From positions 1-64,000 of the forward strand of contig NZ_JAGTUF010000001.1 in the NCBI RefSeq assembly GCF_018224925.1: a stretch of DNA of 64,000 nucleotides, written 5' to 3'. The stretch is from Magnetospirillum sulfuroxidans. Its GTDB lineage: Bacteria > Pseudomonadota > Alphaproteobacteria > Rhodospirillales > Magnetospirillaceae. Made by a program: the position numbers and the translations under genes. The notes below the pieces were generated by a model that did no database searches, was not told the origin of the DNA, and saw nothing but the letters and a program-made list of their open reading frames with translations. Below are positions 47,070 through 58,073 of this stretch, one piece after another (the first letter of the stretch is position 1; every line of letters starts with the position of its first letter).

Positions 47070-47442
47070 CCCGTTGCGAGTCGCCCAGGGAATGATCGCC
47101 GTCTCGTTTCGTGCGAATCGATGTTGTCAGGTGTGCTCGTCGCTGTCGGCCCATCCTTTGAGAAGGATCCGGTCCGGCGGCTGAGGCGTCCGTGCGTCGC
47201 CTCGGCGTGTGCGGAGGCAACGCCGCGGCTCATTCCGCACCGGTGATCGGAACCGATCATCGGCGGCCTCAAGCGGCGGGCGGATTTCTCCAAAACCCTT
47301 GCCTCCCGCGGCATAAGCCGCGCGGCCCCGTGAGCCTAACCCAAATCTCGATGAGTTCCTCTTACCGGGACTTGGTATCAGTGCTAAGCGCGAAGTCCTT
47401 GGGGAGATGGAAGTTCAGGATATCGGATAACTTTTTGGTTCG
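47070..47442. other. Intergenic region leading into an AT-richer island
   Basis: This 373-bp stretch has no gene I can support. It holds a short GC-rich inverted repeat (CCGCGG...CCGCGCGG near 47305-47325). A plus-strand frame at 47192-47449 has no ribosome-binding site or recognisable family. Base composition falls noticeably from about 47340 rightward on the map into the next gene, which may mark a boundary of transferred DNA. Confidence 0.5.
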
Positions 47443-48570
47443 TTACTGAGCTTCGTATATTGCCCCAAACTGACTTATGACTGCATCTTTTGCGCATATT
47501 TCGCATCGAGGCTGGCTGATAAATATTTCCCACTCTCCCAAATCTTCCTTGTTGTTGATAAGATTTGTCGCGATTAATTTTTCGGCGTGCAGTGTGTTGC
47601 TTGTTCCTTTGTCACGCTCGTACAGGAATTCCGCTCCGTTCATTGCCAGTGTTTCGTATAAATATTTAATATATGAGACGCTTAATTTTGTTGAAAAAAT
47701 GTAATCTTCACCACTTTTTCTATTAGATATTCTTCTGGCAAAAGCAAATGTGCTTTGTGTATTGAATCTCTGTGCTGTGCCGAAAATGCCTAATAACCCT
47801 TCTGACGTCAGGGAATTTGCATTTTTCCATATTTCTGTTCTCAACGTGCCGACATTTGCTTTCTGTGTTTGGCTTTTTCCACCAAGTAAATCAAATCTTG
47901 TGTCGAGGGTCATTTTTGATTTTGTATCTGAAAATACAGAAATGTTATCATCGTCATCCTCTTCTTCTATTTTTTGGTTCAATATCTGGGATACAGGTGT
48001 TTTTATATTGTTATCTTTGAGCCAGGAAGTGATGGTATTATTTTGGGCATTATTAGCAATTTTATTGAAGTTAGAGAGAAGTTTTGGGTAATTCTGTTTG
48101 AGAAAATCTCTTATTTCATCCAGTGACTCGGCATCCATCTGTTTTGTTTTGTAGATGAAATACGCTTGCAGCGTTTTGCCCCCGGCATGCCCTGGCCGCT
48201 GCTGCGTCACCTTGGCTTGCCCGGCCGATGAACCGTATCGAGTGGATGGCGGTGTATGCGGCTTTGTCGCTACTGGTGCAGGCTTGGCCTGCGCCGTCAA
48301 GGAGGGGGGCGGTGGGGCGAAGCGGGTGGGCGGCGGTGTATGTGCCTTTGCCGCCATTGGCACGGGCTTGGTCTGCGCCGTCAAGGAAGAGGACGGTGGG
48401 GTGAAGCGAGTAGGCGGCGGCGGATGCGCCTTTGCCACCTCCGGCGCAGGCTTGGCCTGTGCCGTCAAGGAAGAGGACGGTGGGGTGAAACGGGAGGGTG
48501 GTGGCGTAGCGGCGTTCTTTGTCGTTAGCTGGGCGGCTTTAGCCTGAAGGGGGAACCGCTTTCCGCTCAT
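47443..48570 (-). CDS. Proline-rich repeat protein with C-terminal deaminase-like domain (candidate toxin/effector)
   Basis: A 375-residue protein. I chose ATG 48570 because GAGGT lies 5 nt upstream. Residues 1-140 are low complexity: three 28-residue repeats of the pattern TPP...LTAQ.KP...PPPTRF. The middle is helical. The C-terminus holds H328-A-E330 and, 25 residues later, C356-E-I-C359 preceded by Pro (QPRCEIC), the zinc signature of the cytidine-deaminase fold. This arrangement, N-terminal repeats or linkers with a C-terminal deaminase, is typical of polymorphic toxins and secreted effectors. The C-terminal two-thirds is visibly AT-richer than neighbours. No signal peptide and no obvious immunity gene are adjacent. 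Domain naming is by motif only. Confidence 0.68.
   Translation of the reverse strand: MSGKRFPLQAKAAQLTTKNAATPPPSRFTPPSSSLTAQAKPAPEVAKAHPPPPTRFTPPSSSLTAQTKPVPMAAKAHTPPPTRFAPPPPSLTAQAKPAPVATKPHTPPSTRYGSSAGQAKVTQQRPGHAGGKTLQAYFIYKTKQMDAESLDEIRDFLKQNYPKLLSNFNKIANNAQNNTITSWLKDNNIKTPVSQILNQKIEEEDDDDNISVFSDTKSKMTLDTRFDLLGGKSQTQKANVGTLRTEIWKNANSLTSEGLLGIFGTAQRFNTQSTFAFARRISNRKSGEDYIFSTKLSVSYIKYLYETLAMNGAEFLYERDKGTSNTLHAEKLIATNLINNKEDLGEWEIFISQPRCEICAKDAVISQFGAIYEAQ
48235..48486 (-). repeat. Three tandem 84-bp repeats in the deaminase-domain gene
   Basis: Three consecutive 84-bp units encode 28 residues each, starting TPPSSSLTAQ, TPPSSSLTAQ and APPPPSLTAQ and ending PTRF, PTRF and STRY. They are GC-rich, unlike the AT-richer 3' part of the gene, which suggests the gene is a composite of two sources. 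Confidence 0.88.
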
Positions 48571-48678
48571 CGGAGACCTCGGCTGATGGGCGCAATTCAA
48601 GGTGCGGCCGGTGAAAAATGCACGTGAACGTAGCATTTTCTTGGCGATGGCGTCCATAAAGTATGTTTTCTTTGGGCT

Positions 48679-50751
48679 TTAAACCCCGTTGCGCACCAAC
48701 TGGGCGAAGTCGTCGGGCGGCACGGCCGGGCTGAACAGGAAGCCCTGCATCAGGGTGACCCCCTTGGCCAGCAGGAAGCCGGCTTGGGCTTCGGTTTCCA
48801 CCCCTTCGGCGATAACCTCAAAGCCCAGATTGGCGGCCAGGGTGGCGATGGAAGAGACGATGGCGCCGTCCTTGCGGTTGCCGGGCAATTCCATGACAAA
48901 GGCGCGGTCGATCTTCAAGACATCGACCGGGAACAGTTTCAGATAGGCCAGCGACGAATAGCCGGTGCCGAAATCGTCGATGGACAGCCGCACCCCCATC
49001 TGGCGCAACTCGCCCAGGATGCAAATGGCCCGGTCGACCTCGGTGGCCATCATGGTTTCGGTGATTTCCAGTTCCAGCACCGACGCCGGCAACCGCCATT
49101 GCGCCAAGGCGCGCTCGACCTTGTTTTTCAGGCTGGCGTCATGGAATTGCGCCGGCGACAGATTGACCGAGACGCAGCCGAAATCGATGCCGGCATCCAG
49201 CCACAGCCGCATTTGTCGGCATGCCTCGGCCAGGGCCCAATCGCCGATGGCGCCGATCAGCCCGGCGCGTTCGGCGACGGGGATGAACAAAGCCGGGCTG
49301 ACATTGCCGCGCGTCGGATGAGTCCAGCGGATCAGCGCTTCGGCCGCCACCACCTTGCGTAAGATGCCATCGACCTTGGGCTGGTAGTACAGCCGGAATT
49401 GCGACTCGGCCAGGGCATGGCGCAAATCGTTTTCCAAATTGACCCGTTCGGCCGCCTGACGATCCATGTCGCTGTCGTAAAAGCGATAGGGATTGCCGCC
49501 GGCCTTGGCGTGGTACATGGCGGCATCGGCGTGCGACAGCAAGGTTTCGGCGCAATCGGCGTGATCGGGGTACAAGGCGACGCCAATGCTGGTGGAGGCG
49601 TACAATTCCTGTTCCGGCAGGGCGAACGGCTCGGAAAAGGCATAGAGAACCTTTTCGACGCAGGCCAGGGCGCCTTGGATGTCGTTGATGGCCGGCAGGG
49701 CGACGACGAATTCGTCACCGCCCAGGCGGCCGATGATGTCGCTGGCGCGGACGCAGCCCTTAAGCCGACGGGCCACTTGCCGCAGCAATTCATCGCCGGC
49801 GGCGTGGCCGAAGCTGTCGTTGACATCCTTGAAGCGGTTGACGTCAAGGAATAGCAAGGCCAAGCGGTGGCCTTCGTGTTCGGCGCGGACGATGGCGTCG
49901 CCCAGGGCTTCCATCACCGTGTGACGGTTGGCCAGCTTGGTCAAGGCGTCGTGGCGGGCATGAAAGCGGATGCGTTGTTCGTCCATCTTGCGGCGGGTGA
50001 CGTCGCTGGCGACCATGACGAAGCTGTTGACGGCGCCGTCCTCGCCCTGGACTCCGGTCAGCGCGACCGAGGCGGGGAAGACGTCGCCATTGGAGCGCCG
50101 GCCCCACAATTCGCCGTGCCAGGTGTCACCGCTGCGGGCGCATTCCCAGGCTTCTTCCACCGTCTTGGGGTCGTTGATTTCGTCGGCAATGAATTTGGAG
50201 GCCAGATTGACCACTTGATCGACGGCAAAGCCGGTCATGCGGGTGAAGGCCGGGTTGATGGCATGAACGACGTTGGCGGTATCGGTGACGATGATCGCCT
50301 CGCCGACATTCTCGTAGACGGTCGCGGCCAGACGCAGCCGTTCTTCCGCCTTTTTGCGGTCGGTGATGTCTTGGACCGTGCCTTCGTAACACACGACGTT
50401 GCCGTCGTCGTCGCGGACCAGCCGCGCATTCTCGGCGATCCAGATGATCTCGCCCGATTTGCGATAGACCTGGGCTTCGAAATTGCGGACCACCGAATCG
50501 TGATCCAGCAATCGCTTGAACCGTTCGCGGTCGTCGGGATGGACGTACAGACCGTGGGCGATGTCGGTCAGGCCGGCAATCAGATCCTTGGGGGTGTCAT
50601 AGCCATAGATGCGGGCCAGGGCCTGATTGGCGTTAAGATAGCGTCCCGATGGGGTGGTGCGGTAAATGCCCTCGACGGCATTTTCAAACAAGGAACGGTA
50701 CTGGTTGGAAATGGCTTTGGCCTTTTCCTTCCGTGAGGTCCGATCCATCAT
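48679..50751 (-). CDS. PAS-PAS-GGDEF-EAL cyclic-di-GMP turnover protein
   Basis: A 690-residue cytoplasmic protein with two PAS/PAC modules (YRSLFENAVEG; then AATVYENVGEAI), a GGDEF domain with intact G344-GDE-F348 and an RASD inhibitory-site pattern 5 residues before it, and an EAL domain with E471-A-L473. Both diguanylate cyclase and phosphodiesterase activities are possible. The N-terminal start is uncertain: ATG 50751 is used; an upstream ATG at 50817 would add 22 residues. It stands alone with no adjacent two-component or flagellar gene. Confidence 0.9.
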   Translation of the reverse strand: MMDRTSRKEKAKAISNQYRSLFENAVEGIYRTTPSGRYLNANQALARIYGYDTPKDLIAGLTDIAHGLYVHPDDRERFKRLLDHDSVVRNFEAQVYRKSGEIIWIAENARLVRDDDGNVVCYEGTVQDITDRKKAEERLRLAATVYENVGEAIIVTDTANVVHAINPAFTRMTGFAVDQVVNLASKFIADEINDPKTVEEAWECARSGDTWHGELWGRRSNGDVFPASVALTGVQGEDGAVNSFVMVASDVTRRKMDEQRIRFHARHDALTKLANRHTVMEALGDAIVRAEHEGHRLALLFLDVNRFKDVNDSFGHAAGDELLRQVARRLKGCVRASDIIGRLGGDEFVVALPAINDIQGALACVEKVLYAFSEPFALPEQELYASTSIGVALYPDHADCAETLLSHADAAMYHAKAGGNPYRFYDSDMDRQAAERVNLENDLRHALAESQFRLYYQPKVDGILRKVVAAEALIRWTHPTRGNVSPALFIPVAERAGLIGAIGDWALAEACRQMRLWLDAGIDFGCVSVNLSPAQFHDASLKNKVERALAQWRLPASVLELEITETMMATEVDRAICILGELRQMGVRLSIDDFGTGYSSLAYLKLFPVDVLKIDRAFVMELPGNRKDGAIVSSIATLAANLGFEVIAEGVETEAQAGFLLAKGVTLMQGFLFSPAVPPDDFAQLVRNGV

Positions 50752-50916
50752 GCTGTCGCCACCGTCCAAACGCTTTTCCCCTCCTGCACAATTTCTGTGC
50801 GCATACATCAGTGCCATTTTCTCAGGCACGTTGGCAAGGAGCAGGATGCTAGTCCTTAAGCATAGCTGGGCTGTGCCAGGGGAGCAAGGCGCGGCCATGC
50901 CCCCCTGACCAAAGGG

Positions 50917-51933
50917 TTAGCGCCAGCCGACGCGATCGAAGATGCGGACGGCGTGCGCGGCGTTTTCACCCAGGACGGCGACGTTGATGCTTTCGCCTTT
51001 GAACGGTCCCCAGGCGGCGACGGTGGGCGACAGCGCCGCCGAGGTCAGGACCGGGAATTCGTTATTGGCCTCGGCGAACAGCTTTTGCGCATGGGCGCCG
51101 GCCATGAATTCCAGCAGCGTCATCGCCTCGGTCTTGTTCTTGGCCGAGATGGTCAGGCCGGCGCCAGAGACGTTCATGGGGGCGCCGCGATCATTTTGGT
51201 TGGGGAAGAACAAGCCGACCTTGGCGGCGGCGTCCCGCTCGGATTGCTTATCCGAGGTCTGCATGCCGCCAAAATAATAGGTGTTGGCAATGGCGAGGTC
51301 GCATTGCCCGGCGGCGACGGCGGCGATCTGGTCGCGGTCGCCGCCTTGGGGCTTGCGCGCCATGTTCTCGGTGATGCCCTTGGCCCAGGCTTCCGCCTTG
51401 ACCTCGCCCAGGGCCGCGATGATGCCGCCCAGCAGTGACTGGTTATAGGTAGACGACGACGAACGGACGCAGATGCGGCCTTTCCATTTCGGGCTGACCA
51501 GATCCTCGAAGGTGGACAGCTCTGCCGGCTTGACCCGATCCTTGGCATAAAAGATCACGCGGGCACGGGCCGACAGGCCAAACCAATAGCCCTGCGGATC
51601 GCGATATTGGGTCGGAATCGCCTGTTCCAGCACTGTCGACGTGACGGGCTGCAACAAATCGGCGGCGCGGGCGGCATGCAGGTGCACCACGTCGGTGGCG
51701 ATGAACATGTCGGCCGGGCTGTCCTTGCCTTCGCTTTTCAGTCGTTCCAGCAATTGGGTGGCGTCGGCCGACAGCAGGTTGACGGCGATGCCGGTTTCTT
51801 GGGTGAAGGCATCCAATACCGGCTTGAGCAGATGGTCCTTGCGGGCCGAATAGATGTTGACCTCGGCGGCCGAAACCGTGCCGGCGGCCAGACAGGCGGC
51901 GACGGTCAGGGCAAGACGGCTGAACAGGCGCAT
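50917..51933 (-). CDS. fbpA: Ferric-iron ABC transporter periplasmic binding protein
   Basis: A 338-residue exported protein (signal to about A23, TVSAA) of the Fe3+-binding FbpA/FutA type. Tyrosine ligands are suggested by STY163 and the double tyrosine Y219-Y220 in ANTYYFGG. It captures ferric iron in the periplasm and delivers it to the permease. GGAGC precedes ATG 51933. It is the last gene of the importer set, 73 bp downstream of the ATPase stop, with its own Fur-like site in between. Confidence 0.9.
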   Translation of the reverse strand: MRLFSRLALTVAACLAAGTVSAAEVNIYSARKDHLLKPVLDAFTQETGIAVNLLSADATQLLERLKSEGKDSPADMFIATDVVHLHAARAADLLQPVTSTVLEQAIPTQYRDPQGYWFGLSARARVIFYAKDRVKPAELSTFEDLVSPKWKGRICVRSSSSTYNQSLLGGIIAALGEVKAEAWAKGITENMARKPQGGDRDQIAAVAAGQCDLAIANTYYFGGMQTSDKQSERDAAAKVGLFFPNQNDRGAPMNVSGAGLTISAKNKTEAMTLLEFMAGAHAQKLFAEANNEFPVLTSAALSPTVAAWGPFKGESINVAVLGENAAHAVRIFDRVGWR

Positions 51934-51947
51934 GAGAGAAGCTCCAT

Positions 51948-51969
51948 GGTAATGCGAGTGATTTGCATG
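51948..51969. promoter_or_regulatory. Fur-like palindrome upstream of fbpA
   Basis: On the minus strand the site reads CATGCAAATCACTCGCATTACC. It keeps the alphaproteobacterial Fur-type half-site pattern (TGCAAAT with CATT) and matches 12 of 19 positions of the classical box. It lies 15-36 bp upstream of the fbpA start. This suggests separate iron control of the binding protein. Confidence 0.5.
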
Positions 51970-52006
51970 CGCGCACGCTAACACGCACGCTCCCGAGGTG
52001 AAAGAG

Positions 52007-53056
52007 CTATGCGGCGGGAAAGATGAAGACCTGCGACGGATCGACGGTAATGCGAATTCTTTCACCTTCGGCGGGCAAGGCGCGGCTGGCCAGACGGGCA
52101 TGCAGGTGGTGCGCCGGCAGGGTCGGGTGTTCAACCCGCAGATGAACCAGGCTGACGCGGCCCAGCAGGCGCGCGGCCAGGACGATCCCCTCGGCGCCGC
52201 CGGCGGGGTCAAGGCTGATGCCTTCGGGGCGGATCAGCACTTGGGCCTTGCCGGCGCCGTTCAGCGAGGCGGCGAAAGGTCCCAGCGGGGTTTGCGCCAT
52301 GCCGTCCGCGATGGCGGCATCGAAGACGTTGACCTCGCCGAAGAACGAGGCGACGAAGGGATCTGCCGGCTGGTTGTACAGCGTTTGCGGCTGATCCATC
52401 TGAACGATGCGGCCCTGGCGCATGACGGCGACGCGGTCGGCCATGAACATGGCTTCTTCGGGGTCGTGGGTGACCATCAAGGTGGATACCCGGTTGCGTT
52501 TCAACACATGCAGGGTCTCGTCGCGCACCTGATCGCGCAGGCGCTTGTCCAGGCCGGAAAATGGTTCGTCCAGCAGCATCAATCCGGGATTGGGGGCCAG
52601 GGCGCGGGCCAGGGCGACGCGCTGTTGCTGCCCCCCCGACAATTGATGCGGCCAGGATTCGGCATAATCGGCCATGCCGACCTGATCCAGCATTTCCTCG
52701 GCGCGGGCGCGGCGTTCGGCCGCGGGTTTGCCGGCAAGGCCGAATTCGACATTGCCGCGCACCCGCAGATGCGGGAACAGGGCGTAATCTTGAAACAGAA
52801 AACCGACATGGCGGCTTTCCGGCGGTAATTGGGCGTGGGGGCCGGAAACTTCCGTGCCGTTCAGCACCACGGTTCCAGCGCTGGGCACTTCCAGGCCGGC
52901 GGCGATGCGCAAGGTGGTGGTCTTGCCGCAGCCCGATGGTCCCAGCAGGCACAACAACTCACCCGGAGCGATGCTTAACGACACGTCGTCCACCACTTGG
53001 GTGCGGCCGAAATGATGGGTGATATTGCTCATCACCAATCCGGTGGTGGAGTTCAT
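52007..53056 (-). CDS. fbpC: Ferric-iron ABC transporter ATPase
   Basis: A 349-residue ATPase with Walker A GPSGCGKTT (39-47), signature LSGGQQQR (139-146), Walker B LMLLDEP (159-165) and a C-terminal regulatory/OB-like domain (about 250-349), as in FbpC/PotA types. Note that a longer frame on the same strand upstream of 53056 is only out-of-frame reading of the permease gene. ATG 53056 overlaps the permease stop by 4 bp (ATGA). It powers import through FbpB. Confidence 0.93.
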   Translation of the reverse strand: MNSTTGLVMSNITHHFGRTQVVDDVSLSIAPGELLCLLGPSGCGKTTTLRIAAGLEVPSAGTVVLNGTEVSGPHAQLPPESRHVGFLFQDYALFPHLRVRGNVEFGLAGKPAAERRARAEEMLDQVGMADYAESWPHQLSGGQQQRVALARALAPNPGLMLLDEPFSGLDKRLRDQVRDETLHVLKRNRVSTLMVTHDPEEAMFMADRVAVMRQGRIVQMDQPQTLYNQPADPFVASFFGEVNVFDAAIADGMAQTPLGPFAASLNGAGKAQVLIRPEGISLDPAGGAEGIVLAARLLGRVSLVHLRVEHPTLPAHHLHARLASRALPAEGERIRITVDPSQVFIFPAA

Positions 53057-54726
53057 TCGCTTTCTCCCGGTCGTGATTTGGCGATGGCCCGGCTGAGCAG
53101 CAGCACCGGCACCAGCCCGACCAGGACGATGGCCAGGGCCGGGGCGCCGGCATCGGCCAGGCGCTCGTCCGAGGCCAAGGTGAAGGTTCGCGTCGCCAAG
53201 GTGTCGAAATTGAAGGGACGCATGATCAAGGTGGCCGGCAATTCCTTCATCACATCGACGAAGACCAACAGGGCGGCCGACAGCAGGCTGCCGCGAATCA
53301 TTGGGATGTGCACTCGGCGCAGCGCGGTTACCGTGCCGCAGCCCAGAGTGCGGGCGGCGGCTTCCAGCGATGGTGTCACCTTGGCCAGGCTGGCCTCGAT
53401 GCTGTTGGTGGAAACGGCCAGGAACCGCACCAGATAGGCATAGACCAAGGCGAAAATGGTGCCGGTCATCAGCAAGCCGGGCGAGCGGCCGGTCCAGCTT
53501 TCGATGCCGTGGGCGAGGGCGCGGTCTGCCGCCACCAGCGGCACCAAGATGCCGACGGCGATGACCGAACCGGGCACGGCATAGCCCAACGAGGCAATAC
53601 GGACGGCGAAACGGATCAGGGGGCGCGGATGTAGGCGCTGGGCATAGGCCAGCACCAGGGCGACCGCCACCGCTGTCATGCCGGCGATGACCGCCAGGAT
53701 CAGCGAATTGCCGGCCAACCGGGAAAAATCGCCGCCGAACGAATTTTCCAGTCCGACCTGCAAGGTCCAGCCGGCCAGCACCAAGGCGGGAACGACGAAA
53801 CCCAGCAGCACCGGCAAAAGGGAAAAGCCCAAGGCCAAGCCGCCGCGCCAGCCGGTCAGCGGGATTTGCGGCAAGCGGCGGTAGCGGCTGGTGGTGTGAT
53901 GGCTTTTGGCGCCACCGCGCGACAGGCGTTCCATCACGATCAAGGCGGCGACGAAGATCATCAGCACCGCCCCCAATTGTGCCGCCGCAATCGGTTGGCC
54001 CATGCCCAGCCAGGTACGGTAAATGCCGGTGGTAAAGGTATCGACGGCGAAATATTGCACGGTGCCGAAATCGTTCAACGTTTCCATCAAGGCCAAGGCG
54101 ATGCCGGCGATGATCGAGGCGCGGGCCAACGGCAAGGCCACTTGGCCAAAGGCGCGCCAAGGGCCGCGTCCCAAGGTGCGGCTGGCTTCCAGCACGCAGA
54201 CCGATTGTTCCAAGAAGGCGGCGCGGGCCAGGATATAGACATAGGGGTAGAGCACCATCACCATCACCGCGATGGCCCCGCCAAGCGAACGAATGTCGGG
54301 AAACCAGTAATCGCGGGCGCTGGACCAGCCGAAGACGGCACGCAAGACGCTTTGCAGCGGACCGGAATAATCCAGCAGGTCGGTATAGGTATAGGCGACC
54401 ACATAGGCCGGCATGGCCATGGGCAGCAGCAACGCCCATTCCAGGACCCGGCTCAAGCGAAAGCGGCACATGGTCACCAGCCAAGCCGTGCCCACCCCGC
54501 CGATGGCGACGCCGGTGCCGACCCCGGCCATCAGCAGCAGCGAGTTACCGATATAGGAACCCAATACGGTGGCGGCCAGATGGGTCCAGACATCCCCCGA
54601 CGGCACCAGCAGGTTGGCGGTCACCACCAGCACCGGCAGCGCCACCAGCGCCGCCAATGCCAGGACGGCCACCAGCCAGGGCAGGGGAGCTTTATAGCCA
54701 TTGTGTTTGTGTGGGTATGCCGGCAC
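53053..54726 (-). CDS. fbpB: Ferric-iron ABC transporter permease (fused double-domain)
   Basis: A 557-residue permease with about twelve membrane helices and two BPD-type ABC permease domains; the EAA-like loops are EASRTLGRGPWRAFGQVALP and EAAARTLGCGTVTALRRVHIP. I chose GTG 54726: it has a GGAAA upstream, and the alternative TTG 54789 would put a Fur-like palindrome (54763-54781) inside the coding region. The internal duplication is typical of FbpB. It is the first gene of the importer and overlaps fbpC. Confidence 0.88.
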   Translation of the reverse strand: MPAYPHKHNGYKAPLPWLVAVLALAALVALPVLVVTANLLVPSGDVWTHLAATVLGSYIGNSLLLMAGVGTGVAIGGVGTAWLVTMCRFRLSRVLEWALLLPMAMPAYVVAYTYTDLLDYSGPLQSVLRAVFGWSSARDYWFPDIRSLGGAIAVMVMVLYPYVYILARAAFLEQSVCVLEASRTLGRGPWRAFGQVALPLARASIIAGIALALMETLNDFGTVQYFAVDTFTTGIYRTWLGMGQPIAAAQLGAVLMIFVAALIVMERLSRGGAKSHHTTSRYRRLPQIPLTGWRGGLALGFSLLPVLLGFVVPALVLAGWTLQVGLENSFGGDFSRLAGNSLILAVIAGMTAVAVALVLAYAQRLHPRPLIRFAVRIASLGYAVPGSVIAVGILVPLVAADRALAHGIESWTGRSPGLLMTGTIFALVYAYLVRFLAVSTNSIEASLAKVTPSLEAAARTLGCGTVTALRRVHIPMIRGSLLSAALLVFVDVMKELPATLIMRPFNFDTLATRTFTLASDERLADAGAPALAIVLVGLVPVLLLSRAIAKSRPGESE

Positions 54727-54762
54727 GCGAATTTTCCAGGGGCGGGACAAAAGGAAGAGGAT

Positions 54763-54781
54763 GATATTGCAAGTGATTAGC
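54763..54781. promoter_or_regulatory. Fur-like palindrome upstream of the importer operon
   Basis: GATATTGCAAGTGATTAGC matches 13 of 19 positions of the classical Fur box. It lies 37-55 bp upstream of the chosen fbpB start, in the promoter region, between divergent fbpB and purQ. With the imelysin-operon site it indicates shared iron regulation. Confidence 0.5.
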
Positions 54782-54885
54782 AATGGCAATCGGTCTTCCG
54801 GCGCGAATTCCCTGCTTTCAACTGGAAACCGTCACGGTTCCGTATTAAGAAGACGCTTCCCATCCCAACCGATCAGGGATTGCCC

Positions 54886-55571
54886 GTGAAAGCCGCCGTC
54901 ATCGTATTTCCCGGCTCCAACTGCGACCGTGACGTCGCCGTGGCGCTCGAAGCCAGCATGGGGTCCAAGCCGCTTATGGTTTGGCACCGTGACACCCAAC
55001 TGCCCGCCGTCGATCTGATCGTCGTGCCGGGCGGGTTCTCTTATGGCGATTACCTGCGCTGTGGCGCCATGGCCGCCCATTCGCCGATCATGCAAGAGGT
55101 CAAGGCCCGTGCCGATCAAGGCGCGCGGGTGCTGGGCATCTGCAACGGCTTCCAGATCATCACCGAGGCGGGGCTGCTGCCCGGCGTGCTGATGCGGAAC
55201 GCCGGGCTGAAGTTCATCTGCAAGGATGTCTTCCTGCGCGTCGAAAACGACCGCACCGATTTTTGCCGCTATTACCGCAGCGGCGATGTGGTGCGCTACC
55301 CCATCGCCCATGCCGAAGGCAATTACTTCGTCGATCCCAAGACCTACCGGGAAATGGAAGACAACGGTCAGATCGCTTTTCGCTATTGCGGCGCCGATGG
55401 TGCCGTGGCGCCCGAATTCAACCCCAACGGCTCGTTGGGCAATGTCGCTGGCGTCTATAACGAAAAGAAGACCGTGCTGGGGCTGATGCCGCACCCGGAA
55501 CGCCTGGCCGAGGACCTGCTGGGCGGGGCCGACGGCAAGCTGATGTTCGATTCGCTGGTGGAGGCGCTGTC

Positions 55572-55575
<4 letters not shown>
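54886..55575 (+). CDS. purQ: Phosphoribosylformylglycinamidine synthase subunit PurQ (glutaminase)
   Basis: A 229-residue class I glutamine amidotransferase that supplies ammonia to PurL. Triad residues are the Cys of GICNGFQI, and His and Glu of PHPE (GLMPHPERL) near the end. I chose GTG 54886 with AGGGA upstream; TTG 54880 is less likely. The gene overlaps purL by 4 bp. The third component purS is not adjacent; upstream is the divergent iron importer. Confidence 0.95.
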
Positions 55576-57770
<2,195 letters not shown>

Positions 57771-57844
57771 TACCGGCCGCCCTTTGAAATGATCCGTTTG
57801 GGCGGCCGGCAAGCCCGCGCGGCGTTGAGCGAAACCATCTCGGC

Positions 57845-57870
57845 ATGAACGGACCCAACGGGTCAGTTCA
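57845..57870. other. Hairpin in the purL-rarD interval
   Basis: TGAACgGACCCaacGGGTCaGTTCA (57846-57870) folds into a 5+5-bp stem with one mismatch. It lies 34 bp before the terminator stem. The 303-bp interval holds no gene I can support apart from a 19-codon frame at 57789 without a ribosome-binding site. The pair of stems could belong to a purL 3' end or a small RNA. Confidence 0.4.
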
Positions 57871-57903
57871 TTGGCCGGGTGGTATAACTGGCACGAGCAT
57901 GGC

Positions 57904-57943
57904 AAAGGCCGGCTTTCCGCAGGGGAAGCCGGCCTTTCTTTTT
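57904..57943 (+). terminator. Intrinsic terminator after purL
   Basis: AAAGGCCGGCTTTCC (57904-57918) pairs with GGGAAGCCGGCCTTT, one G-U position, around a 4-5-nt loop, then CTTTTTC follows. It ends the purQL transcript before rarD. Confidence 0.92.
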
Positions 57944-58073
57944 CAGGCTATGACCGTGCCTTCAACAAAGGTATAGGGGCAATTCCCCTGTTGTCAGGGC
58001 AAGGCGACCCAGAGCAAGATCGCCGCCGTTCTGCCCCGGTCCGGGGGCGGGAATGGCCCTTCAAGGAGAATTC

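Noticed and set aside
47192-47449. Plus-strand 85-residue frame in the AT-rich boundary region
   Set aside because: No ribosome-binding site, no family, and it crosses the composition change.
53057-54484. N-terminal extension of the fbpC frame to 825 residues
   Set aside because: The extension is out-of-frame translation of fbpB; fbpC starts at 53056 where it overlaps the fbpB stop.
57771-57900. tRNA gene after purL
   Set aside because: No cloverleaf, no T-loop GTTCRAN pattern; only a short stem-loop is visible.
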